Of a stretch of 64,000 nucleotides of DNA, positions 51,640 through 60,339 are shown one piece after another; the stretch's first letter is position 1, and every line of letters starts with the position of its first letter. This DNA comes from Paenibacillus dendritiformis (lineage in GTDB: Bacteria > Bacillota > Bacilli > Paenibacillales > Paenibacillaceae): NCBI RefSeq assembly GCF_021654795.1, contig NZ_AP025344.1, forward strand, positions 4,526,501-4,590,500. The letters are read 5' to 3'. The notes under the pieces were generated by a model. The model did no database searches. It was not told where the DNA came from and saw only the letters and a program-made list of their open reading frames with translations. The translations under genes were made by a program, and so were the position numbers.

Positions 51640-52299
51640 TTAGGGATGTTGCGATGCTTCTACCACCTGGCTAATATGCTCGTACATCTCCAAATATAGA
51701 TCCCGCAGCTCGTCATGGGCCTGCACTGCCTCCAGCACGATCTCGTCCAACTGCCGCTGAATGGTCCAATAGGCGCTGGCCGGATTGCCTTCGCGCAGCG
51801 GCTCCAGAATGAAGTTGATTTCCGGAAGGGCCCGGAACCACTGCTCCCTTCTCGCGGCAAGCTGCTCCGCCTCCGCGTCTACCCGCGGCAGTTCATCCAC
51901 ATTCAGATAGACTCCCTGCCGCTCCAACACCATGCCGCCAGCGGGGACATGGAGCTCGCAATGGGCGGCCAGCTGCATTCCGGATGAATCCCCGCTTTCT
52001 TCCTTTTCGCATTTCAGCACGACCAGCCGGAACCCGTCCGCTTCCCATGCTCCCAAAGGCACCGTCACCTGCTTGGTCCCGGGCACGGCCTGAAAACCAT
52101 AGACTTCGCGCACGGTGACCGACCGATCCGGGATGACGGTCAACTCCAGCGGCTCCCCCGCTCCCCAGCCGGCCAGGCTGCCGAAGGACATCTCATTCCC
52201 CCTGGCCCAGATAAGAATGATCATAAAAAAAGTGCGGGTCCGCCCCATAAACACATGTCCGCCGCTGCATACGATGCGCATAGAAGGGTTGACTGACAA
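51640..52299 (-). CDS. uncharacterised protein
   Basis: The 219-residue protein has a beta-rich middle (PLELTVIPDRSVTVREVYGF, QVTVPLGAWEADGFRLVVLK) and a helical C-terminal half (about 130-219: SAYWTIQRQLDEIVLEAVQA). The TTG start at 52299 has AGAGGAATG upstream; an internal ATG (52192, MSFGSLAGW) also has a good site, so the N-terminus is uncertain. No family recognised. Confidence 0.5.
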   Translation of the reverse strand: MSVNPSMRIVCSGGHVFMGRTRTFFMIILIWARGNEMSFGSLAGWGAGEPLELTVIPDRSVTVREVYGFQAVPGTKQVTVPLGAWEADGFRLVVLKCEKEESGDSSGMQLAAHCELHVPAGGMVLERQGVYLNVDELPRVDAEAEQLAARREQWFRALPEINFILEPLREGNPASAYWTIQRQLDEIVLEAVQAHDELRDLYLEMYEHISQVVEASQHP

Positions 52300-53388
52300 G
52301 TCGCATTCCTCTTTTCATCTCATAATATTTGAAAATTTAAAGAATTAGAATGAATACGCATATTTCTCTATTATGGACCATTCTCCCTGTATAGTCACCC
52401 TTATTTTCCTGCGCTGCCGGAAGTGCCCGCTCCCGCGGCGAGAGGCGGGTAGGCGTTACAGCCGCCAAGCGAGAACGCGGCTGTGCGGGCTGCCCGCTCC
52501 GCTCGGCCGTAGCGGGATGCGACCCGCAGAGGCCGTTCCCGCCAGGCGGGCTGGGCCGCAGCGCTGGGGCTGACACAGCCAGGCGGGCACTCTGCCGAGG
52601 GGACAGCTTCCCCTGTTCACCCTGGACCCGCCTCAGCCGCAGAACAATGCTGCAAAAATCAGGCTGTTGAGAAAGAAGTTTTGAGTAGGGAAATGGATAT
52701 TTCCACCATTCTGAAAACTGCACCATTTCCCTAGACACGCCCATCCGGCAGTCGAAATCCGCAAAATTCCACGATTTCTCCAGACGCTCCTATTCAGTAA
52801 GCGAAATCCTGCATAAATACAGCAATTCGATAGGGACGACGATTCCAGAAAGGGAATCCTGCAAAATTACAGGAATTTTCCCCGTTTCGCTTCGGCTTGA
52901 AGCAAAAGGGCCTAAAATGATGTAGATTTGCAGCAATTCCTCGGGATGTAGACTCATTAAGCCGAAATTCCTGTAAAATAGCAGCAATTTCCTCCGCACG
53001 TCCAAGCCCCAGGAGGCAACGATGCTTCCAGCAGGCCGATAATGCTTCCAGCAGGCCGGATAATGCGATGATGCCCCCAGCATCCGACGCGGTCGCTTGG
53101 ATCCCGTAAAATCAGGCCATTGAGTAGTCTATGGGGCTTTTTACTTGTGATCGATCTCTTCTCCCGGTAGAGAAAATCGATTTAAAACGCTCTAAGAGCC
53201 AAAGTTTGGATGAGGGAAATGGACCATCTCCACCCCTTCACAAAAAACAGGGGGGTTCCAACAGCCTGAAAAATGAAGGATTTTTACCTCAGCCCCGTGC
53301 CCCGGAAAAAAAATCCTGCAAAAATACATCATTTTCTCCTAAATACCTCTATAATTACATCAAAGCAGTATATTTCCTGTATTTTCTC
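52300..53388. repeat. gene-free region with dispersed palindromic repeats
   Basis: No gene is supported in this 1.1-kb region. A 25-27-bp imperfect palindrome of the form ATCCTGCAAAATTACAGGAA recurs at about 52755, 52804, 52855, 52921, 52967 and 53311 in both orientations, about 50-60 bp apart in the dense part. One more copy lies beyond the IS at 54830. A second motif (GAGGGAAATGGA...TCTCCACC) occurs at 52685 and 53213. Tandem GCTTCCAGCAGGCC units lie at 53022-53058. It looks like an intergenic repeat cluster into which the IS3 element has inserted. Confidence 0.75.
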
Positions 53389-53459
53389 CTAGGCCCCCTA
53401 ATTAAACTGGAGCTTCCGGCTCCAATATTATAAGCTGTTATCAGAGGGGGACAACTAGT

Positions 53460-53780
53460 ATGGGAAAGCACTTTAGCAAGGAAAAACGCCTGCAAATCAT
53501 AAAGGAAGCAATGGCCGGCATTAAGGTGGGAACACTTGCCCGAATGTACGGTGTCCATCCGGAGACGGTACGTGTTTGGGTTAGAGACCACCGTGACGAA
53601 ATTAGCCAAGAGGAGATACCCGCAGCAGACGAGCATCTGCAAGAACTCCGTCGACTTCAAGAGGTAGAGGCAAAGTTCGAGCAGGCAAAAAAGCTCCTGG
53701 GTGAAAAAGAGCTTGAGATCGAGATCCTGCGAGAAGTCGTAAAAAAGAAGAACCCCGCTTATCTGAAAGACTTGAAATAG
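53460..53780 (+). CDS. IS3-family transposase OrfA
   Basis: The 106-residue protein has an N-terminal helix-turn-helix (KRLQIIKEAMAGIKVGTLAR, then YGVHPETVRVWVRDH) and a leucine-zipper-type helix at about 60-100 (RRLQEVEAKFEQAKKLLGEK). This is the normal OrfA layout. The slippery sequence A_AAA_AAG at 53741-53747 is in the OrfA frame and lets ribosomes shift -1 into orfB. Confidence 0.9.
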   Translation: MGKHFSKEKRLQIIKEAMAGIKVGTLARMYGVHPETVRVWVRDHRDEISQEEIPAADEHLQELRRLQEVEAKFEQAKKLLGEKELEIEILREVVKKKNPAYLKDLK

Positions 53781-54712
53781 CAGAACCGTTTATTAAGCGG
53801 GGGCATGCAGCAGCTAAAGTTCTGCGTATCCTGAAAGTTCGCGAATCGACGTACTATGGCCGGAAGAAACGAGAGGCATCCAGTACCGAAGAACAGGCTT
53901 CATGCGCTCTAAAAGGGCGTCCTGTGCCTGGATTTTCCTCTACGAACACGGGCCGGAAAGTTTCAGATGAACAGATTAAAGAATGGATGCTCGAACTCCT
54001 GGAAGGAGAAGAGCACATTTATGGGTATAAGAATTTGGCGCTGTGCCTCCGCAAACAACGTGGATTGATTCTAAACAAGAAAAAGGCGTACCGCATTTGC
54101 AAAGAGTTAGGAATTCTTCAGAAACAACGGAAGAAAACAAGCAAACATCCTCGAAGAGTACCGAGAAACCGGACGGTAACCGGGGTGAACCAGCTATGGC
54201 AAATTGATATTAAATATGGGTACGTGATTGGTCGCCAGCGTTTCTTTTTCGTGCTCAGTATCATCGATGTATTTGACCGCGTCGTCGTCGGACAATACCG
54301 GGGTTCCGTGTGTGAGGCCAAGCACGTCGTACAGACACTATGCCGGGCGCTACAAGAACGCCTGAATCCCGGCGATGAGTTGCCCACCGTCCGCACCGAC
54401 AACGGGCCTCAGTTTGTCAGCAAGTTGTTTGGTGATACGTGCGAGAGTCTGGAGATCGTCCATGAACGCATCCCGCCACGCAGTCCGAATATGAACGCCT
54501 ACATTGAGTCATTTCATAGCTTACTCGAACGTGATCTGTTCAGCCTGACGGAATTTATGACATTTGAAGAGGCCTATGAAGCACTTGATCGTTACATGGA
54601 TTTCTACAACAACCGCAGAATGCATGGTAGCCTAAAGAGCATGTCACCATCGGAATACTCAAAGTGGGTCATGACGCTGGAGGACCGATCAAAATATCAT
54701 CGGGCCGTGTAA
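53747..54712 (+). CDS. IS3-family transposase OrfB (made by -1 frameshift)
   Basis: From the slippery site the frame runs 322 codons to 54712. The DDE integrase core has its residues visible in LWQIDIKYGYV (first Asp), VRTDNGPQF (second Asp) and NAYIESFHSLLE (Glu), with RRMHGSLKSMSPSEY after it. A GTG at 53924 could start a shorter product, but it would lack the region next to OrfA. The whole transposase seems functional. Confidence 0.9.
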   Translation, partial: EEPRLSERLEIAEPFIKRGHAAAKVLRILKVRESTYYGRKKREASSTEEQASCALKGRPVPGFSSTNTGRKVSDEQIKEWMLELLEGEEHIYGYKNLALCLRKQRGLILNKKKAYRICKELGILQKQRKKTSKHPRRVPRNRTVTGVNQLWQIDIKYGYVIGRQRFFFVLSIIDVFDRVVVGQYRGSVCEAKHVVQTLCRALQERLNPGDELPTVRTDNGPQFVSKLFGDTCESLEIVHERIPPRSPNMNAYIESFHSLLERDLFSLTEFMTFEEAYEALDRYMDFYNNRRMHGSLKSMSPSEYSKWVMTLEDRSKYHRAV

Positions 54713-55025
54713 CCACGCGAAATAGGAAGCAATTCTAAGAACGCATCTTTTTTGGTGGACATGACTCCAGATATAGGGGGCCTAGCCGTTTTTACAGCAA
54801 CTTTTCACTATATCTCCATTTAAGCAATAAAATACTGTAAAATTGCAGGATTCACTTTTACAGAAGCATTATAGAGACGCATACCGAATGAGTTATCGGT
54901 CCCCCTCCAATCTGCCTCCGAGATCACATCTCACCGTTTATTCACCAGCTTTGAGCGCACCGAAGCTAGTTAGAACACTTTCTTGGGTATCCCGAAGCCC
55001 TACAAGGCCCGTGCATTATCAATCA

Positions 55026-55520
55026 GCTACCTCAAGACCCACCATCCATCATTCGGCTCACCAAAGCTACCTTAAGATCCACCATCCATCTTCCGGCGTA
55101 CCAAGCTACCTCAAGACCCACCATCCATCATTCGGCTCACCAAAGCTACCTTAAGATCCACCATCCATCTTCCGGCTTACCAGCTACCTCAAGACCCACC
55201 ATCCATCATTCGGCTCACCAAAGCTACCTTAAGATCCACCATCCATCTTCCGGCGTACCAAGCTACCTCAAGACCCACCATCCATCATTCGGCTCACCAA
55301 AGCTACCTTAAGATCCACCATCCATCTTCCGGCTTACCAGCTACCTCAAGACCCACCATCCATCATTCGGCTCACCAAAGCTACCTTAAGATCCAGCATC
55401 CATCTTCCGGCTTACCAGCTACCTCAAGACCCACCATCCATCATTCGGCTCACCAAAGCTACCTCAAGACCCACCATCCATCTTCCGGCGTACCAAGCAA
55501 GCTACCTCATGATCCACGAT
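55026..55520. repeat. alternating 38-40-bp tandem repeat, 12 units
   Basis: Units begin at 55026, 55066, 55105, 55145, 55183, 55223, 55262, 55302, 55340, 55380, 55418 and 55458, with a partial copy at 55501. Two types alternate: A (GCTACCTCAAGACCCACCAT, continuing with ATCATTCGGCTCACCAAA, 40 bp) and B (GCTACCTTAAGATCCACCAT, continuing with ATCTTCCGGC, 38-39 bp). This gives a higher-order period of about 79 bp. No unique spacers are present and no reading frame is kept. Confidence 0.95.
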
Positions 55521-55692
55521 CCCTTACTCTAAACACTTGCATGATCGCGCGGCGCACGGAAGCTGCTTCCAGACACGTTCCCTTCATCAAGTCAAGCCGG
55601 TGTACCGTCATCACCGCCTGCTCTCGCCCGTCACCCCATCAAGCCGGGCCCTCAAACGGCGCAGCCAAGCGCATCCGTTCCGCCATGCGCAC

Positions 55693-55718
55693 AAAAAACC
55701 GGGAGCCCGCGCTCCCGG
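55693..55718 (-). terminator. intrinsic terminator of the EamA exporter gene
   Basis: CCGGGAGC pairs with GCTCCCGG, and TTTTTT follows on the minus strand. It lies 95 bp after the stop at 55813. Confidence 0.85.
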
Positions 55719-55812
55719 CCTGTCCCACGCCGGCTCCGGATTCTCCGTCGCTGGCTGCAAATTCTCCAGCGCTCGCGCCTTCCCCAGCGGCCGCATTGTC
55801 CGGGCCGGCAAG

Positions 55813-56718
55813 CTACAGCGCCCGCGCCCCGGCGTGCCGATGCCGCTCCTGCCGCACATACGCCAACTGCGGCAGACAGATGCCCGCGAAGATCAACGCG
55901 ATCCCCGCCCATTGGAGCCAGCTCACCTGCTCCTGCAGCACGGTGACGGACATGATGACGGCGGCGGGCAGCTCGGCCGCTCCCAGAATCGTGCCGAGAC
56001 CGGGGCCGATCTTCGGCACGCCAAGACCGAAAAAGACGCCGGGAACGAGCACGCCCAGCAGCCCCATGAAAAGGCCATATTTCCATAAGCCGGCCGCAAG
56101 CGCGCCGTCGGCGAGGAAGGCGGGCGGGAACACGAGGAACAGGCTGGCCGCCGCTCCGGTGGTCAGCGACAGGCTCTTGTTCAAGATGGGCATATCGGTC
56201 GCGACACGCCCGTTCACCATAATATAGAAGGCGAATGATACGGCGGAGATAAGGCCGAAGATCGCGCCCTTCGCCGTTAACCCGGACAAGCCGTGGTCGG
56301 CAAGCCCCCCCGCAAGCACCGTGCCAACGAGCAGAATCAGGACAGAGAGGAGCTTGGCCCGATCCGGCCACGTCCGGTTGAGAAGCGCCTCCAGCAAGAC
56401 GCCGATCCATGTGAATTGGAACAAGAATACGACGGCGATCGAAGCAGGCAGCTGTTCAACTGCGATCCCGTAGGAAATCGAGGTGCAGCTCACCGATAAG
56501 CCGCAAACGAGCAGCGCCAGCACCTGCTTCCCGCTCACACGGCGCCGGGAGAACAGAAGCGCGGCGGCGGCCAGAAGCAGCCATCCGAAGAAATACTGGC
56601 TCCCGATAATCTGGGGCACGGTATACCCCTCTCTTATCCCAAGCTTCATAATCGAGGATAATGTCCCGTAGCTGCATGCGCCGATGAAGACCAGCAGCGC
56701 ATAACGGAATAATTTCAT
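55813..56718 (-). CDS. EamA/DMT-family exporter
   Basis: The 301-residue protein has ten hydrophobic segments in two EamA repeats (starting MKLFRYALLVFIGACSYGTL and LTAKGAIFGLISAVSFAFYI), which is the standard DMT drug/metabolite transporter layout. The end HRHAGARAL is basic. Such proteins export amino acids, nucleobases or small toxins. The mRNA has a structured leader with an intrinsic terminator, so expression is likely ligand-controlled. AAGGGAG lies upstream of the ATG. Confidence 0.88.
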   Translation of the reverse strand: MKLFRYALLVFIGACSYGTLSSIMKLGIREGYTVPQIIGSQYFFGWLLLAAAALLFSRRRVSGKQVLALLVCGLSVSCTSISYGIAVEQLPASIAVVFLFQFTWIGVLLEALLNRTWPDRAKLLSVLILLVGTVLAGGLADHGLSGLTAKGAIFGLISAVSFAFYIMVNGRVATDMPILNKSLSLTTGAAASLFLVFPPAFLADGALAAGLWKYGLFMGLLGVLVPGVFFGLGVPKIGPGLGTILGAAELPAAVIMSVTVLQEQVSWLQWAGIALIFAGICLPQLAYVRQERHRHAGARAL

Positions 56719-56764
56719 TGCCCTTTACGCTCCCTTCTGGTTGAGTAAAACCGTAAATCCACGC

Positions 56765-56792
56765 AAAAAACCCCCTGTCGCTTGACAGGGGG
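56765..56792 (-). terminator. leader terminator upstream of EamA exporter
   Basis: On the minus strand CCCCCTGTC pairs with GACAGGGGG around AAGC, followed by TTTTTT (56765-56770). It lies 47 bp before the start codon, between promoter and gene, and would act as the off-switch of an attenuator. Confidence 0.85.
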
Positions 56793-56900
56793 CGAACGAA
56801 ACCAGATGCGCTCACGAAGCGGTAGCCCGTGCACGCCTCCGCAAAATTTCGCCGCTCAATCCATTGGACTGAGTTTGGTTGCTGAGCCGAACGTTTCTGC
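56765..56900 (-). ncRNA. structured leader RNA, candidate riboswitch/attenuator of unrecognised class
   Basis: Between the promoter (ends 56907) and the terminator about 108 nt could fold. CUCAGUCC pairs with GGAUUGAG around AAU, CGUGCA near the 5' end pairs with UGCACG, and GAGGCG pairs with CGCUUC. The downstream part GUUUCGUUCG can compete with the terminator stem. No SAM, T-box, guanidine, THF, ZTP, fluoride, manganese or purine signature was recognised. An exporter as the target suggests a toxic metabolite as ligand, which is inference. Confidence 0.55.
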
Positions 56901-56906
56901 ACGATC

Positions 56907-56935
56907 ATTGTAATGAGGAATACGGACAATGTCAA
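56907..56935 (-). promoter_or_regulatory. sigma-A promoter of the EamA exporter
   Basis: On the minus strand TTGACA (56930-56935), a 17-bp spacer and TACAAT (56907-56912) match a strong housekeeping promoter. Transcription would begin near 56900, about 180 nt before the gene. Confidence 0.85.
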
Positions 56936-57128
56936 TCCTTTTGGAGCCGATCCGGCAGCTTGCTTCCATCGGCTTCTGCTATCATGAGGCTTTGCTCGCC
57001 GAATAGCAGCGGCATGCCCGCCAACCGCCGTGTTGAACCGGATTCGCGGACAACGCAATCATTAGCCACTTCGAACCGCAGGTACAGACCGCATCGCATC
57101 CATGCCATTATATGGGTTCTTGTTTAAA

Positions 57129-57142
57129 AAAGAGCGCTTTCA
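57129..57142. promoter_or_regulatory. candidate cre before the sugar importer operon
   Basis: On the minus strand TGAAAGCGCTCTTT matches the first ten positions of the cre consensus and differs at its end. It lies 80 bp before the binding-protein start. Confidence 0.4.
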
Positions 57143-57221
57143 TCGTAGATTAGGTCGTATCGGCCAAAATGAGAAGTTGATAGAATGGTGGCAACGCTTA
57201 CAACTAGGAGGTCTCAATCAC

Positions 57222-58508
57222 ATGAAAACCAGATTCATGAAAGGGGCAGCCATCGCCCTGGCGGCCATTATGCTGCTGGCCGGCTGCTCCAGCCGCTCGG
57301 GAGATACGGCAACCGACACCGAAACGGCCAAAAAGAACACCTCGGCATCCACGAAAATCACGGTCGACAGCAGTGTGAACGATCCGGTGGTTCAACGCGC
57401 ATACAAAGACATCGTGGCCGCATTTGAAGAAGAAAATCCGGACATCGAAGTCGACCTGCAATTCCCCGGCTCGGAGCATGATAATATTTTGAAGGTCAAA
57501 ATGGCGGCGAATGAAATGCCGGATATCTTCGATACGCATGGCTGGGCGCAGGTGCGCTACGGCAATTACTTGGCCGATCTGCGCGATGAACCATGGGTTC
57601 CTCAGCTCACGGACACGATCAAGGACGTCGTCACAGACAAGGACGGCAAAGTATATGCGCTGGTGCTGAGCGAAGCCAAGGACGGCTTCACCTACAACGC
57701 CGACCTGCTGGAGCGATTGAATATTCCCGTGCCGTCCACGTTCGACGAGCTGATGGCGGCGGCCGAGAAGATCGTGAAGGAGACGAACGGCGAGACGGTG
57801 CCTTTCCACTTCTCCGGCATCGACGACTGGACGATCGGCCAGTACTTCGATCTGATGGCGACCCCGCTCCTCATCAGCCCGGAGCAGAATGAGAAGGAAG
57901 CGCTCCTGAACGGAACCTTCGACTGGACGAAATGGACGCCGCTCCCGGAAAAATTCCAGGAGATGCACAAGAAGGGCTATATCAATAAAGACGTCATTAC
58001 GGCAAAATACAGCGATGCCTCCCGCCAGTTCGCGGAAGGCAAAGTCGCCTTCGTCATGGTCAATCCGAGCTTTGCCGAAGAAGTGCGCAAAATGAACCAA
58101 GATATGAAGATCGGCTATATGCCTGTACCTGCGCTGGTTGCCGGCGACGAACCGAGCTTCTCGGGCGGCGAGCGCTTTACGATGGGCGTATGGAAAGACA
58201 CACAGAATATGGAAGAAGCGAAAAAATTGCTTGCCTTCTTCGCCAAGCCGGAGAACATGAGCAAAATCGCGAATGTCACCATGCTTCCTCCGGGCCTCAA
58301 GGGCGTTGATGCGAAGCACGAATTCTCGCCTTATTATGAGCAGTACAAGGATGTACGCGTATTCCCTTACTTCGACCGCGTGTATTTGCCGAGCGGAATG
58401 TGGGACGTCTTGTGCAAGCAGGGCACGGAGCTTCTGGCGGATCGCATCACGCCGGAACAATATTCCGAAGTGATGAAGCAGGAAGTAGAGCGATTGCGCA
58501 ACAGATAG
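57222..58508 (+). CDS. sugar ABC importer binding lipoprotein (MsmE-like)
   Basis: The 428-residue lipoprotein has lipobox LLAGCSS (Cys22) and the sugar-binding SBP type-1 pattern (AFEEENPDIEVDLQFPG; MAANEMPDIFDTHGWAQV). The ATG at 57222 follows GGAGGTCTC; frames open upstream are ignored. It is followed by two permease genes and, further on, a regulator pair and an alpha-galactosidase, so it probably binds raffinose, melibiose or related alpha-galactosides. No ATPase gene is in the operon, as usual where a shared MsmX-type ATPase serves. Confidence 0.9.
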   Translation: MKTRFMKGAAIALAAIMLLAGCSSRSGDTATDTETAKKNTSASTKITVDSSVNDPVVQRAYKDIVAAFEEENPDIEVDLQFPGSEHDNILKVKMAANEMPDIFDTHGWAQVRYGNYLADLRDEPWVPQLTDTIKDVVTDKDGKVYALVLSEAKDGFTYNADLLERLNIPVPSTFDELMAAAEKIVKETNGETVPFHFSGIDDWTIGQYFDLMATPLLISPEQNEKEALLNGTFDWTKWTPLPEKFQEMHKKGYINKDVITAKYSDASRQFAEGKVAFVMVNPSFAEEVRKMNQDMKIGYMPVPALVAGDEPSFSGGERFTMGVWKDTQNMEEAKKLLAFFAKPENMSKIANVTMLPPGLKGVDAKHEFSPYYEQYKDVRVFPYFDRVYLPSGMWDVLCKQGTELLADRITPEQYSEVMKQEVERLRNR

Positions 58509-58529
58509 ATAGACGACTCGCGCAGCAGA

Positions 58530-58560
58530 AGAGGGCCTTGTTCATACGAGCAAGCCCTCT
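58530..58560 (+). promoter_or_regulatory. intercistronic stem-loop after the sugar-binding protein gene
   Basis: AGAGGGC and GCCCTCT form a stem with additional TTG/CAA pairing. A CUCU run, not a strong T-run, follows. Such stems usually protect the upstream mRNA and lower permease expression compared with the binding protein. Confidence 0.65.
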
Positions 58561-58588
58561 CTCTATGAGAGGTCAGGAGTGAGAAACG

Positions 58589-59473
58589 ATGAATACGAAC
58601 AGAAAACGGGCGTCCGGCAGCGTGCTGAATCTCTTTTATATTCCCGCCTTGGCGCTGTTTGCCGCCTTTGTCTTTTATCCTTTTATGAAGGGAATTCAGA
58701 TCTCGTTTACGAACTGGGACGGCTACTCCCAAGATTTCCGCTGGATCGGCTTCGAGAACTATCGCCGCATGTTCTCCGATCCGCAGATTGTCAACGTCAT
58801 GAAAAACACGATCATTTACGGCGTCGGCAGCACGGTGCTGCAAAATATACTCGGCCTGCTGTACGCTTTATATTTGAACCGCTCGATACGGGCCAAAGGG
58901 CTCATCCGGACCATCGTTTATTTACCGGTCATTATCAGCCCGCTCATCATGGGCTACATTTGGTATTTTGTGTTCCAATATGACGGAGGCGCCTTGAACG
59001 ATATGATTTTATGGTTCCGGGACGAGCCGATCAATTTATTGGCGAATGCGGATATTAACGTATGGATTATTACGTTTGTCAATACATTCCAATACATGGG
59101 GATTGCCATGGTGATCTATTTAGCCGGCCTGCAGTCGATCTCGAAGGAGTACTACGAAGCGGCTCAGATCGACGGCGCCTCCTCGCTCAAGCAGTTCCGC
59201 AACATTACGCTGCCGCTGCTTGCGCCATCGATTACGATCAACGTCGTGCTCAATCTTATCGGCGGACTGAAGCTGTTCGATGTCATTATCGCCATGACGA
59301 ACGGCGGACCGGGCTATGCGTCCTCCTCGCTGTCCACCTTGATGTATCACCTGTATTTCTCCAGACAAGACGCGGGGTATGCGGCTTCGCTCGGCAACCT
59401 GATGTTCGTCATCATCTCCGTCATCAGCATGTCTGCGCTGTACTTCCTGCGAAGAAAGGAGATGCAGCAATAA
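58589..59473 (+). CDS. sugar ABC importer permease (MsmF/MalF-like)
   Basis: The 294-residue protein has six membrane helices and an EAA motif (YYEAAQIDGASSLKQFRNIT, near 185-205). The N-terminus (FYIPALALFAAFVFYPF) is typical for the first permease. CAGGAGTG precedes the ATG. The stop overlaps the next start (TAATG), so both permeases are translationally coupled. Confidence 0.92.
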   Translation: MNTNRKRASGSVLNLFYIPALALFAAFVFYPFMKGIQISFTNWDGYSQDFRWIGFENYRRMFSDPQIVNVMKNTIIYGVGSTVLQNILGLLYALYLNRSIRAKGLIRTIVYLPVIISPLIMGYIWYFVFQYDGGALNDMILWFRDEPINLLANADINVWIITFVNTFQYMGIAMVIYLAGLQSISKEYYEAAQIDGASSLKQFRNITLPLLAPSITINVVLNLIGGLKLFDVIIAMTNGGPGYASSSLSTLMYHLYFSRQDAGYAASLGNLMFVIISVISMSALYFLRRKEMQQ

Positions 59474-60291
59474 TGAAGGCATACAAAAAATGGCTGATCG
59501 CCATCGGTTCGATGATTGTCATTGCGCTCCATACCATTCCGTTTTATATTTTATTGACCAGTTCCTTCAAGGCGGCCGACGATCTGTCTTCCAAATGGGC
59601 CTTTCCGGGGTATGTCTACCTCGACAACTTCGTGAACGCCTGGAATGAAGCGAATCTTGGGAGAGCGTTCATCAATAATATCCTGATCACCGGCATCGCT
59701 GTCGTGCTCGTCGTCGCGATCGGCTCGCTGGCCGCCTATCCGCTGGCCCGGCATCAGACGAAATGGAACAAGTTCATGTACATGCTGTTCATCTCGGTGC
59801 TCATTGTGCCGCCGCTGGCCATTTTGGTCCCCTTGTACCGCTTCTATGTCGATATTCATGCCTTGAATACGTACTGGGGAATTATTTTGATTCACGTGAC
59901 ATTCAACCTGCCGATCACCATCTTTTTATTTACCGGGTTCATTGGCACCATCCCGAAGGATCTGGATGAGGCGGGCATGATCGACGGCTCCAGCCGAGTC
60001 GGGCTGTTTTTCCGGCTGATTATGCCGCTGCTGAAGCCGGTGACAGCCACCGTCATTATTTTGGCGGGCGTCGCGATTTGGAATGACTATCAGTTCTCGG
60101 TATTTTTCCTGGAAAAAACAGAAGTGCGAACCATCACGGTGTCGTTGGCGAAATTTTTCGGACAATACAACAGCAATATCGGTTGGGTCGCCGCCGGATC
60201 GCTGATGGGAGCGCTGCCGATTACATTGGTCTACTTGGCGCTGCAGAAGCAGTTCATACACGGCCTGTCTTCCGGCGCCGTCAAAGGATAA
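59473..60291 (+). CDS. sugar ABC importer permease (MsmG/MalG-like)
   Basis: The 272-residue protein has six membrane helices and the EAA motif DLDEAGMIDGSSRVGLFFRL near residues 165-185. The ATG at 59473 lies in the TAATG overlap with the first permease; a longer frame upstream is the permease's shadow. Together the two permeases form the transmembrane channel for alpha-galactosides. Confidence 0.92.
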   Translation: MKAYKKWLIAIGSMIVIALHTIPFYILLTSSFKAADDLSSKWAFPGYVYLDNFVNAWNEANLGRAFINNILITGIAVVLVVAIGSLAAYPLARHQTKWNKFMYMLFISVLIVPPLAILVPLYRFYVDIHALNTYWGIILIHVTFNLPITIFLFTGFIGTIPKDLDEAGMIDGSSRVGLFFRLIMPLLKPVTATVIILAGVAIWNDYQFSVFFLEKTEVRTITVSLAKFFGQYNSNIGWVAAGSLMGALPITLVYLALQKQFIHGLSSGAVKG

Positions 60292-60339
60292 ACCGAGGTA
60301 CCGGTTCGCATTCGCACCGCAACAATAAGGGAGGGCATC

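Larger units (their letters stand above)
53389..54785 (+). mobile_element. IS3-family insertion sequence, apparently intact
   Basis: The ends are 12-bp inverted repeats: CTAGGCCCCCTA (53389-53400) and TAGGGGGCCTAG (54774-54785). Similarity extends inward to CTGGAG on each side. Two overlapping frames encode orfA and orfB of an IS3-type transposase. I see no clear target duplication. The element sits in the repeat cluster, not inside a gene. Confidence 0.85.

Noticed and set aside
55026..55520. CRISPR array
   Set aside because: Alternating A/B units are both repeats; no spacer diversity and no cas genes.
56765..56935. T-box leader
   Set aside because: GGGCTACCGC resembles the T-box GGTGGNACCGCG only weakly, and the leader (about 108 nt) is too short for a T-box with specifier stem.
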